Origin: Medicago truncatula
Taxonomy: Eukaryota > Streptophyta > Magnoliopsida > Fabales > Fabaceae
Direction: 5' to 3'
Length of the DNA: 64,000 nt
Assembly (NCBI RefSeq): GCF_003473485.1
Contig: NC_053044.1
Coordinates: 26,533,591-26,597,590, forward strand
Below the pieces are notes generated by a model. That model saw only the letters and a list, made by a program, of their open reading frames with translations. It did not search any database and was not told where the DNA came from. The position numbers and the translations under genes are program-made. Position 1 is the stretch's first letter, and every line of letters starts with the position of its first letter. Shown one piece after another: positions 46,861-57,212 of the stretch.

Positions 46861-47639
46861 TCGTTATGTGGATTATATAAGATGTTTAAGTTGATGTTGA
46901 TTACCATTTGATATTGTTATATCTTAAGAATGTTTGAGTGCTGCCATGTTGCCGTTTATTATTGATTATATGTGACTGCATTGTTTACCAAGAACATGAT
47001 TGCTTACTGAATTGATGTATTATGATATGATGGGTGAATATATATGTTGTTGTGAATGTGTTGATGGATCTTGCTATCAAGAGTCGTTGTGTCATAGTTG
47101 GCTAAGAGGTGGGGTATGTCATAATTAATTATGTACATTTGTTGTTGTCGTTGCTATTGTTGAGTTGTATGTAGATATACACAAGTGGAGTCAGTTGCAT
47201 AAGCATAAAAATGATGTTATGATGAGGACTTCGGTCCTGGAACGCTTTGTCGTTCAAAAACGATGGAACACTATGTTGTTCAAAACGATGTTATGATGAG
47301 GACTCATGTCCTGATAAAAGAATGCTTTAACCATTCTATAAAGATGAGGGCTTCGGCTCTGATATGGTACCACATGCATAGTTGCATTTGTTGAGGAGTC
47401 TTAGTGGAGTTGTCATGTCTTGCATGAGTCTTAGCAGTGGTGTCGAGTTGTTGCATGAGTCGTTGTTGTTGGTTTTAATTACCATTTGTTGTTGATGTTG
47501 TTAATGATGATATACTTATATATTGATGAGTTATTATTATGACAGGGTGTTAGATTTAATTGATTAATTAGATATCTATTATTGATGATATTGTTGATTA
47601 TGAAATATATACATATATTGGATAATTGTAGTTGCCGTT

Positions 47640-47720
47640 GTTCTTGAGAGAGTTGTTGTTGTTGTTGTTGATTAAGTTGTTGTCGTTGTTGTTGAATCTT
47701 GTTGTTGTCGTCGTTGTTGG
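47640..47720. repeat. (GTT)n-rich microsatellite
   Basis: Interrupted GTT/GTC triplets inside the solo LTR. Confidence 0.8.
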
Positions 47721-48757
47721 TTGAATTAGCAAGTGTTACTAAAGTTAAAGAAGTAAGAACATTATTGTTGAATATATGTTGTTTATATTATTATGATATT
47801 GATTACGATGTTATGATGACTGTTTATGGTGTTGAATATGAGGTTGTTAGGATGTTACATGATGATGATTATGAATGTTGTGATGATGATTATGTGATGT
47901 TATCTATGAGTTGTTAAATGTACTTGATGATGGTTATGTTAAGTTGATAAGTTGTCTTTTATTCATGAATTGCTAATGGAATGTTCGATGAATAATTATT
48001 ATTATGAAATGATGATGTTACGTATAGTTGCTAAGTTGTCCTATATTCATGAGTTGTTAATAAGGTGCTTGGTGGAGAATGTTAATACGAATTAATGATG
48101 TTGTTATGTTGTATAAGAACTATGAATATGATGTTGTTACGTTGTTTATGTCATTGCTTATGAAGTTGTCATGTTGTATACGAATTATGAGTACGATGTT
48201 ATATGATTATAATTAAGATGTTGATTATGATGTTAAATGATGCTGTTATGATGTTGTTTATGATATCGAGTTATGACTGTTGATATGATGAGTGCGATAT
48301 GGTTTAGGAGTCGTTAAAGGAATTGTTATTACTAACCGATGGAGTTAAGTTGTTAGATGCATTTGATGAATTATATATTATTATTATTGATTGTGAATCT
48401 CACCCCTTCTGCTTGAAAATGTTGTCCTTCGTATGGATAACTTGCAGGTATTAAAGTTTAGTAGGAGTGGTGGCTCAAGTGTCTTAGGGCTCTGATACGT
48501 AACGGGATGGGAAATTGTTGCTAAGTTTATCATTCCTTTATGTATCAATTTTGGAACATGTTGTTGAAACTTTTATTGTCGTTAAATTAATTCCGCTGCA
48601 AAGTTTTAATTATTACGTTGTTGAAATTTGAAGGATAATTATCTAATTATTCCATTTGTGATTTTTAAGAAAAGAAGTGTAACATTCCGTTATTTGATGA
48701 TTACTCTGATAATTATGTTGAAATTTTTATGTTGGGAAAACGGGGTGTTACATAACT

Positions 48758-48966
48758 TAGAAGTTTGAAACAACAAATCCTGAAGCAGATTGAGTAATCA
48801 CTGAAGTTCACAAGTGGCAGCTGGAAGAGCCCTATATTCCGCTTCTGAGGATGATCTAGAAATAGTTAATTGTTTCTTAGTGCGCCATGAAATCAATCAT
48901 TTACCAAGGAAGAAGCACTCGCCAGAGATGGATCTTCTTGAATCTAAGCAGCCAACCCAGTCAGCA
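48758..48966 (-). pseudogene. Copia RNase H, proximal part
   Basis: The minus strand reads DADWVGCLDS, SISGECFFLG, LISWRTKKQLTISRSSSEAE and YRALPAAT, the Copia RNase H core, with a stop before LISW. It is then interrupted by the solo LTR. Confidence 0.8.
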
Positions 48967-49836
48967 TCAGAGAACCCCAAAAATATGAAGAGTTGAATCT
49001 CTAGGAAATAATAAACCTTTGCCTGAAGATGTTTTAAGATATCTGAGCACTCTCATAGTAGCAGAATGGTGAACTTGGGTAGGCTTGGTAAGGAACTGGC
49101 TCAATTGCTGAGTAACAAAAGTAATATCAGGTCTTGCTGTGTTAAGATGCAACAACCTACCAACTAGCCTTCTGTAAGCAAAGATGACCGTGTATGTGGA
49201 CTGGAATCATGATGAAGTTTTATAGAAGTATCAAAAGGAGTGGAAGCAGGTTTAGAGTGAGTGAGACCTAAATCAGCAAGAATATCTAGACAATATTTTC
49301 CCTTACAAAGTGAGATACCCTGTTGATAATGAGCAACTTCTAAACCCTAAAAATATTTGAGCTGCCTAAATCCTTTATTTTGAAAGAAGCATGCAGGATG
49401 GATTTGATGTTGTTGAACTCAGATAATGAATTTCATGCTTGAATAATATCATCTACATATACCAAAAAGAAATTGAATGCAATAGCTTTGGATTTGGTAA
49501 AAAGTGAATGGTATGGGTTAGCATGCTTGTAACCTTGAGCCAGCAATAAAGAGGTGAGCCTTTCATACCATTTTCTAGAGGCTTGCTTTAATCCATAGAG
49601 GGATTTAACCAATTTACAAACTAGATTAGGTTTCAATGTAGTGATACCAGGTGGTAATTGCATGTTAACATCAAGTTGGTGTATGAACCAACGATCAAAT
49701 GATGCTAAAGCAATAACAAGTCTCATTGTGATAAGCTTATCAATCGGTGAGTATGTATCAAAATAATTTAAACCTTTTATTTGGTTATAACCCTTTGCAA
49801 ATAAACGTACCTTAAATATTTCTATGCATCCATCTG
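48967..49836 (-). pseudogene. Copia reverse transcriptase, continued
   Basis: After the insert the frame resumes with DGCIEIFKVRLFAKGYNQIKG, FDTYSPIDKLITMRLVIALAS, HQLDVN, VCKLVKSLYGLKQASRKWYERL and the catalytic FLVYVDDII. Further on, LARPDITFVTQQLSQF-type and MRVLRYLKTSSGKGL blocks follow across stops. Confidence 0.85.
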
Positions 49837-51055
49837 TGATAGATAATTGGCAAGTGTACCAATAACTATCGAAATAGTAATAAATATCGTTCCACAAGGA
49901 CTATATTAATTCCAATTATAGCAAGTACGTTATTATTTTAGGATATGTAAAAGTCATATTGATTGCCCTAGGCAGATGATTTTTGTATAACAAAAGTAAA
50001 TAAAGGTTGTTTGAAAAGATGATTAAAGAAGAATGATTAAGCCGATGAATCCCCTATTGTTCTATATGAGTAATTACCTCCCTTATTTACTTATTACTAT
50101 TCATTCTTTACGACGAATTAACAAATTGGTTTTGATCAATCTCTTGAATCAAAACCCTTTCCTAAGTTATAACCTTTTAATCTCTTAAACCGATTGAATA
50201 ACTGCGGAAGCTATAAAAGAACGTTAATTCATATGTCATGATTCTCAATTTCCTATCTCTAGGTTCCTATGTTGAATCAAACAGAATTACTAATTCAGGA
50301 TTAAAAGTTAGGGTTAATAGTCATTCAATTCCTAATATCAATTCATATAATTCAAGAAGCTAGGGTTAATAGTCATACGAGCAATTATATGAAAAGCAAT
50401 GAACACAAATAATTCTGAATAAAGACTGAATAATATTATTAAATAAGAGAGTATCAACTACTAATTCATATATTACAACGGTTCATCATGGCTCAATCAT
50501 ACCGAGAGTTTAGCTACTCATGGTTTTACGATTATAAACATAATTGACAGTGAACATACATAATCAGGACCAACTATGAGTTGGTATGAGATTCAGGGCT
50601 TGTTCTTCGGTCTTCTGATGTCTTCTAGGGTCAAAATCGTACTTCCCAATAGAACCCTAATCCTTGGCCGCATCTCGCCTTATATAGAAAGATTTTTCGA
50701 GTTCCAAAAAGCCCATCATCGTGCCACGATACGATCCAATCGTGGCACGATAGCATCATTAATCCTACGTGGCAGCAGACAAAACCTAGCATCGTGGCAC
50801 GTTGCAATTGCTTCGTGCCACGAAATTTCCAGTGCTGAACCTATGTCCCACGTTCACTTATCGTGCCACGAACAAGCTTCATCGTGGCACGACTCTTAAC
50901 TCTTAGGAATTTTTCATCTTTTTCTCAGTTTCGTCTTTTGAGCTCCTGTTCCTGTTTTGGTCTGATTTCACCATGATTTACAAATAGTTGACTCTCTTAA
51001 TGTCCTAAAAATGACATAAACATAACTAAAAGCTAGTGTTGATGCAACATCATCA
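49837..51055. mobile_element. Solo LTR-like insert, 1.22 kb, TSD ATCTG
   Basis: Begins TGATAGATAATTGGCAAGTG and ends GTTGATGCAACATCATCA, with perfect ATCTG repeats at 49832-49836 and 51056-51060. Deleting it and one repeat restores the Copia frame HHAD-GCIEIFK. The TG..CA ends and 5-bp duplication fit an LTR; no gag-pol is inside. Six copies of TCGTGCCACGA or its reverse complement lie at 50719-50892. Confidence 0.85.
50719..50892. repeat. Six TCGTG(C/G)CACGA words in the solo LTR
   Basis: Positions 50719, 50740, 50792 (last base changed), 50813, 50861 and 50882. They occur in both orientations, so any two can pair as an 11-bp stem. Confidence 0.9.
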
Positions 51056-51647
51056 ATCTGCATGATGTTTAATCTTATATTCCCATCTGCAGCCAATAGG
51101 TTTTATATTGGGAGGTAAATCAACAATTTTCCAAGTTCTAGTTTGTACAAGAGCAATAAGTTCAGTCTTCATGGCCTTATTCCAACAGTCAAATTTACTA
51201 GCCTCAACATATATATATATATATGATTTAGGCTCAGTGTGTATTTGAAGAGACAAAACAAATGGAGATGTTGGTTAGACAGTTTATTATATGAATGAGA
51301 ATCAGTAATAAGATAACTAGTAAAATCATGGTAGAATTAGTAGGAGAAGATGATTGATTTGAGACATGGCGTACAAAGTCTTTGAGGTGTGATGGTGGAT
51401 GTCTAGTTCTGGAAGATCTAATGAGGGGACGTAACTCAGGAGGAGGGATAGCTGGAGGTATAGGGTTGGAGGGAAGGTCATCAAAAGATGAAGGAGAATG
51501 TATAACAAGTAAGTTGTCAGGTTCAGATAAAGAAGCAGGTGAAGGTTTTGAGGGAAAATACTCCCAATGTGGGACATTGAAGGTGATGTACGGTAATATG
51601 TGATCATAAGCAACATGTCTTGAGATAAAAATTTCTCTTGAATTCAA
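51053..51647 (-). pseudogene. Copia linker and start of reverse transcriptase
   Basis: NSREIFISRHVAYDHILPY is the conserved link after integrase. A Pro/Ser-rich spacer and a frameshift follow, then WNKAMKTELIALVQTRTWKIVDLPPN, GCRWEYKIKHHAD. It is cut exactly at HHAD by the solo LTR at 49837-51055. Confidence 0.85.
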
Positions 51648-51668
51648 ATCAAAGAGAACAAAGCCCTT

Positions 51669-52890
51669 CTAACCTGACTTGTATCCCAAGAAAACACATT
51701 TTCTTACTCTAGAATCAAGTTTTGATCTATGAGCCTGTAGAGTAGAAGCATAATAAAGAGAACCAAATACTTTAAAAGTGTTGATATCAGGTAAAGAATC
51801 ATATAAAACATGATAAGGAGAAAGATTACTAAGTAGAGGTGTGGAAACTACATTAATCAAGAAAGTAGCATTATGAATGGCTTAAGACCAAAAATGTTTA
51901 GGGAGTTTAGATTGAAATAGTAAGGCTCTAGCAACATTTAAGATGTGTTGATGTTTTCTCTCTACCCTGCCTATTTGTTGGGGAGTCTCAGCACAAGATC
52001 TTTGATGTTCAATCCCTTTAGAAGCATAAAATGCAGGAATGAGAAACTCAGGGCCATTGTCTGATCTAATAGTTTTGGGGATGACATGATGTTGTGTTTC
52101 AATAGTTTGAATGAAATTTTTAACATGTTGTGAAACTTCAGACTTAGTTTTGAGTAAAATGGTCCACACAAATCTGCTAAAATCATATACAATTGTGAAA
52201 ATATATGAATGATTAAGCACAGAAGAAACAACAAGAGGGCCCCAAATATCTAAGTGTAAAAGTTCAAATTTGGAAGTAGCATGAGAAACACTAGTAGTAA
52301 AATACAACTTCTTATGTTTGGCAAAGTGACAAATTTCACAAGTAGCTTTATTATCACAGGTGATATAGGGATACAAATTGTGCATTTGAGACAGTCTCTG
52401 GTTAAAGAGAAGTCCCAATCTAAAATGCCATATGGCTGAAGAAGGAATTACATTGAAAGTTTTATTATTGGAAACAGAAGTACATGAAATACTACAAAGA
52501 GTAGAGGAAATTTTATTGTGAGGAAAAGGGTGACTAGAAGCATAAGCATTCACCACCAACTTGTATAAACCATTAGTCTTTTCACCCAAACCAATCCTCC
52601 TCCTGGTATTCAAGTCTTGAATAGTACAACTATCAGATGAGAAATTCAAAAAGCAAGAAATAGAATCACACCACTTTGAAACTGAAATGAGATTAAGTTT
52701 AAAGGTTGGAGAGTACAAAACATTGGTGAGATATACACTGGGGGAAAAGAAAATGTTACCAGCATAATTAACTATTACTGAAGAACCATTTGGTAAATTC
52801 ACATTTGTAGATTTTATTTTGTAAATGAAGTTAAAGAAGATAAAAAAGAACATATATGATCATTAGCACCTGAGTGGTAAATTTGCATGC
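51669..52890 (-). pseudogene. Copia protease end, GAG-pre-integrase and integrase
   Basis: In order on the minus strand: SGANDHICSFLSSLTSF (protease; the usual catalytic Asp reads His), VNLPNGSS, NVLYSPTFKLNLISVSKW, WHFRLGLLFNQRL and CEICHFAKHKKLYF (zinc finger), FELLHLDIWGP, YDFSRFVWTILLKTKSEV and RSDNGPEF (catalytic Asp, then Glu in VERKHQHILNVARAL). It continues after a stop with VFGSLYYASTLQAHRSKLD and CVFLGYKSG. Confidence 0.85.
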
Positions 52891-53317
52891 TTATTAATTA
52901 GGAAGAGTGAGTATAATTTTTTTGAATAATATTCAAATCTTAATCATAATCATATCATAATAATATATACAAAGGATTATGTTCAAGTGCAAGACACTAT
53001 TTGTCGTCACACAAGTACGAAGGTACTAAACCTTTTGCAATTTCTTTTATGATTTTGTTTTTTATTTTTTGTTTGAGTTTTTTTTTTAATATACAAATAT
53101 TTACCAATATTTTATTTTATTTTTTACAAATATTTACAAACATGATTACTTGCCTATATTTTCTTCTTTACATTTTTCAATTCAATTTTAATTGTACAGA
53201 TAAATATTTCATCAACAACATTAAAAATATAATCGATCAAATTTGTTTCAAATTAATATTGAATAATACATTTATAAATCATATTTAAGAGAGCGATAAA
53301 GTTGGACCTACCAACTT
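52891..53317. other. AT-rich intergenic DNA, no gene seen
   Basis: Only low-complexity frames; this flank marks the truncated 5' side of the minus-strand Copia element. Confidence 0.4.
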
Positions 53318-53324
53318 AACAATA

Positions 53325-53525
53325 AGAGAAATGATATTTGTGCAACCATTTTCTTACAACTTTTGAGACAACCCTCTCTCTCATACACTCATTATGCCCT
53401 TGCTCTCTCTCTCTCTCTCTCTCTCTCTCTTGCTTTGATTTTCGTGTCAAGATATATATTTCTTTCTATATTCTTAGTTGTCCCATAAGTTGTACAAAAA
53501 GTGGTTGTTCAAATAACATATCTCT
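53325..53525. mobile_element. hAT-like MITE, about 200 bp, TSD AACAATA
   Basis: The ends are inverted repeats of about 38 bp (AGAGAAATGATATTTG left; CAAATAACATATCTCT right). AACAATA flanks both sides (53318-53324, 53526-53532); seven or eight bases fits hAT. The middle holds a CT microsatellite (53402-53431). Confidence 0.75.
53402..53431. repeat. (CT)n microsatellite
   Basis: About 14 perfect CT units inside the MITE. Confidence 0.9.
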
Positions 53526-54608
53526 AACAATAAACGTCTAGATAAACACTTTTTAACTTAGTTTGATGGAAAAAGGTTAATGGTACAAAGATTTTATAAC
53601 TTAAGGACTAGTGTTTACCAGTGTTTTTGGTAAACAATACGGGCTGGTTTTGATTATTACAAACAGGGTCAAACCAGACCTATGACATGTTGTGCATTTG
53701 TTTTTAAAAAAGAGAGTTCATGTTCATCAATTTCATAAGTTGCTTAATGAACAGGAGGAGACCGTATGGCGTCTTTCGACAGAAAAAGCTTTTAAAACGC
53801 AGTAAATGTAAGATAAATGTGCTAAAATTTAAAATTGTAGAAACTTAAAGGAAAGATAAATTGCATTGCATTAAAAATAAAGGTGGTTCAAACAAATCCT
53901 TTACATACATTATGTATGACTCTTTTCTCTCGCGCCGATACTTCGAGTATTTTAGAATTTTGTATAAGTGATTTGTGACACATTTTCCCTATGTAAAACT
54001 ACTATTTATACATAGCAAAATAATTGGAAAAGGCATAATCCCACGACCAACACTTCTTCCATGTAGACAACCGTTTGTCTCCCATGTTTTCATTGAGGAA
54101 ACCACTTCTCTTTTAAATTCGAAATCTTCCTACCCTGCCTGACTTCGATGAACTCACGTTCTTGGCTTGAGTCTTTGTCGAACTCCATAACTCTTTGACC
54201 CTTTCACATTAAGCCCATATCTCGTCGAATTCCTTATGTTGAAGAGAAAGTTATCGATTTCTGCAAAGATACAAGTCAACTAATGTTGGCCACATTAAAT
54301 GAGCCTGTTAAAATTGCAGGCTAACAACTAGATACATACTTTAAGGAATCAATTTGAAACTAAAAAATATAAAAATAAAATGACTAATCCGTAAAAATGT
54401 TAAATTTAAAGAACCCTATGATATATTTAACCTTTTTGATAGGAACAAAATGATCCAGTAAAACTAAAGGAATTAAGAAAAAAAATAAAATCAAAACAAG
54501 TTAAATAACTTAAACTTATTGAATAAAGGGAAATGATAAATGTAGTGAATAATGTTTCAAGAATCTCTCGCGATTTGTTTTTATTGGCTGCTCAATACAT
54601 TGGCCCAC

Positions 54609-54625
54609 TTCCCTAAAAAAAAAAA
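54609..54625 (+). repeat. Micro-insertion TTCCCT-A11, 15-bp target duplication
   Basis: Seventeen bases, TTCCCTAAAAAAAAAAA, lie between perfect AATACATTGGCCCAC copies at 54594-54608 and 54626-54640. Confidence 0.65.
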
Positions 54626-55716
54626 AATACATTGGCCCACCATGATTTCCACTGAAATAGGAGTTTAAGTGATTGGTGGCATTTAGGGTGGGTAAGGGAA
54701 AGATTTTCCCACTATAGGAAAGTAGCTTTTTTAGCCATTGATATATCATTATTTTAAATCAATGGTTTAGATCTATAACTGGCAACCTATAGACAACTTT
54801 TTGGCATAAAATCTATTTAAAAAAAAGCTGATCCCACAAAAGAATTAAAAGGAATTCTTATATGATGATTGTTGGCCTTCTGCTTTTTCATTTATTACGA
54901 AAAGAATTAAAAAGTTCAACAAAATCATAACAATGGATTTTAATTAAAAATTAGAAAACTCAAAATTAGAATTAAATATAAATAGGTTCTTGTTGTCCAA
55001 TAAATTTCTGGGTTTCCTTTCTAGAACCTAACCCAAAAAATTGAGAAAATTCAAATCTATAGTTTTCACTAAAATGGGAAAGAATCGCATTTTTCCCTTT
55101 ATTTAATTCATGATTTTGTGCCGACAATTTAATAGCCATGGAGATATGAGGCATAAAAACTCATTTTTCAGAAACCCAAAATGATAGCCAAAGAAATGGA
55201 CAGTCTTCTTCATTGTAGCCTCAAGATCTTAGCAGTTCCAGCCCACTCACACGAGATCCTTTAAGCAGTAGTGGATCCAGAAGAAATTGCATAAAGCAAA
55301 AACAATTGGTTGAATATTTCAGATCTGACGAGAATTAGTTTCAATAAGATATGTTGAAATAACAATCTTTATGGCAATAATTGAGATTAAAATCACATGA
55401 ATGAGTATTTGACTATTATGAAATTTATGGATGACATTTATAATTTTTTCAATTTTCTGGAATTGAACAACTTTGAACATGAAAGTTATGTATTTTTATC
55501 TTTAATCACCGTGAAATAGAAGAAGAAAACATGCAATAAGGGGCGTGTGAATTTTTATTTTAAGAATGGGAGGTGATTTAGAAAACATGACTTTCCTAAT
55601 ATTTGATAATATATTGATTTTTTATTTTAAATTATAGTAGATTATCGCTGCCAGCTGTAGGTAAAGTTAGACTTTTTCATGGTAGAAAATTTTTTCTCCA
55701 CCTAAGTGATTGTTAT

Positions 55717-55733
55717 TTTTTTTTTTTGAAGGA
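55717..55733 (-). repeat. Micro-insertion TCCTTC-A11, 17-bp target duplication
   Basis: The minus strand reads TCCTTCAAAAAAAAAAA, between perfect ACCTAAGTGATTGTTAT copies at 55700-55716 and 55734-55750. Confidence 0.7.
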
Positions 55734-57212
55734 ACCTAAGTGATTGTTATTGTATTGTTTATTAAAACAACACATCAACATCGTGAAACCTCGGGATGAT
55801 TATTTTCGTTATCTTTAGCACTGCTCTTGAGTAAAACTATCTACATATTTCTTTTTTTTTAGATATATTTTTTTCTTTCTTGAAGAGCTACTAAATCAAA
55901 GTTCTTTCTATAAGGCCAGACTTATATTATATTATTATATAAACACTGCCTGCTTATACTAATTTTTTAACGTGGGATTTCATTTCACACACTCTACTTC
56001 AAAATCTTAAGACTTAGTGTGTACTCTTCAATTTCCCGCCAATTCCAACTAAGTTTCCAACACTTATATTTTATTTTATTTTTATTTATGAAGAGAACTC
56101 ACACCAATAATAATTTGAAACAATAGAATAAGGGTTAAATAGGACACCAATAACCTAACAATGTAAATTAAAATGAATCTCGCCAATGCTAATGTAATCT
56201 ACTCAGAAAAATTATACAAATTTGAATTTGGTGATAAAATTTGGTTTGAGTACATACATTTCAATTTGAAAATATCTTTATTTTTTTTTTTTATCTAGTG
56301 AAGATAACTAAACAAATAATATAAATCCAAATTGGCATTAAGAAATTTCCATTTGCTGTTATCTTCTCTTATATATGTATTCTGAACAGTATTAAATTGA
56401 CATTGGTCTTCAGATTAATTTGTGGAAATATGGAATTGACAGAAATAGTCAAAAGATTAATTATTACTCTTCAAGTAACATTTTGTGTTTTAACAATTTA
56501 TAATTCATGAAGGTTCTTGCAACAGACGAATTCTTGATTGCAATGTAAGCAAGAGGTTCTTCCCCGAGCCAAACCGTCTTATAGACAAAACTTGCAATGT
56601 AAGCAAGAGGTTCTACGCTCATAGATTTCACCTACAACAATAGTTTCCACTCTAACATTGAAATTACACCTTTTGAAATCTTATATGACAAAAGATGTAA
56701 GACTCATTCGTCTCAGTTTGAGACATGTGAGAACCTTATGCTAGTATCGTAGATAGTTCAGTCAACTACTAATAAAATGAGTCATAAACAAAATGATAGT
56801 TAATAAAATGCAAAATAGATGAGATTACTCTAAGCTGCGGAAAATAGAAGGATTAATTTAAAAAGATTACATGATTGTGGTATGTAGAACTTCTCTCCCA
56901 GAGAGTTGTATTATTTTCCCATTTTTCTTCATTGAGAATTACACATTCAAGTTTGTATTTGAGTTACTTGCATAATTGCATTTGTTATATGTAATGTTAT
57001 TCTGTTCTATTGTATTTGCTGAAGCTCAAAATGCAACCAAGAGAAAACTAACGTGGAATGTTCGACAGTTCTTTGATATTTGGGAGAGTAATAGATAGAA
57101 TGAAACTGTTAACTTTGAGCGGATATTTAGAGAAACATGGGGAAGTTACAAGTGCTGTAATAAATAACTTTGTCTAAAGATACAAACATACAATTACACA
57201 AACTTGGGTCTA

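Larger units (their letters stand above)
45564..48752 (-). mobile_element. Complete solo LTR, 3.19 kb, TSD TAACT
   Basis: Starts TGTAACGCTC and ends GGGGTGTTACA (TGTAAC/GTTACA inverted ends). Perfect TAACT direct repeats lie at 45559-45563 and 48753-48757, and the Copia RNase H sequence is continuous across the site. No internal domain, primer site or gag-pol is present. The size suits a large Ty3-type LTR. It includes palindromic GCTTAAGC words (46359-46443), a GTTGGGTAATGTTG minisatellite, TTCG-loop hairpins (47225-47360) and GTT repeats. The orientation is not certain; ORFs inside are low-complexity and not genes. Confidence 0.9.
45060..52890 (-). mobile_element. 5'-truncated Ty1/Copia element carrying two nested solo LTRs
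   Basis: Read on the minus strand the domain order is protease, GAG-pre-integrase, integrase, reverse transcriptase and RNase H, which defines Copia. Homology begins at the protease (SGANDHICS near 52880), so gag and the 5' LTR are missing. The body is split by a 1219-bp insert (49837-51055) in reverse transcriptase and a 3189-bp insert (45564-48752) in RNase H. Sequence after RNase H (45060-45305, minus) has a GGGGGG tract and a TTCTATATAAG box, as in a 3' LTR, but no partner LTR exists to define its ends. Multiple stops and frameshifts show it is dead. Confidence 0.88.
53533..57212. other. Long intergenic stretch downstream of NLR 2, no supported gene
   Basis: No convincing coding region. 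Around 53930-54300 a TATAAATAG box on the minus strand and a non-AT-rich stretch (CTTCGATGAACTCACG, GTCGAACTCC) hint at an LTR relic. Two micro-insertions lie at 54609 and 55717. A GCAATGTAAGCAAGAGGTTCT phrase occurs twice (about 56538 and 56592). The NLR 2 3' UTR lies at its right end. Confidence 0.4.

Noticed and set aside
46237-48000. Small ORFs inside the solo LTR
   Set aside because: Low-complexity GTT/GAT translations or stretches crossing palindromes; no conserved motif.
50719-50892. A CRISPR-like array
   Set aside because: Words are 11 bp, irregularly spaced, in both orientations, and lie in a plant LTR.
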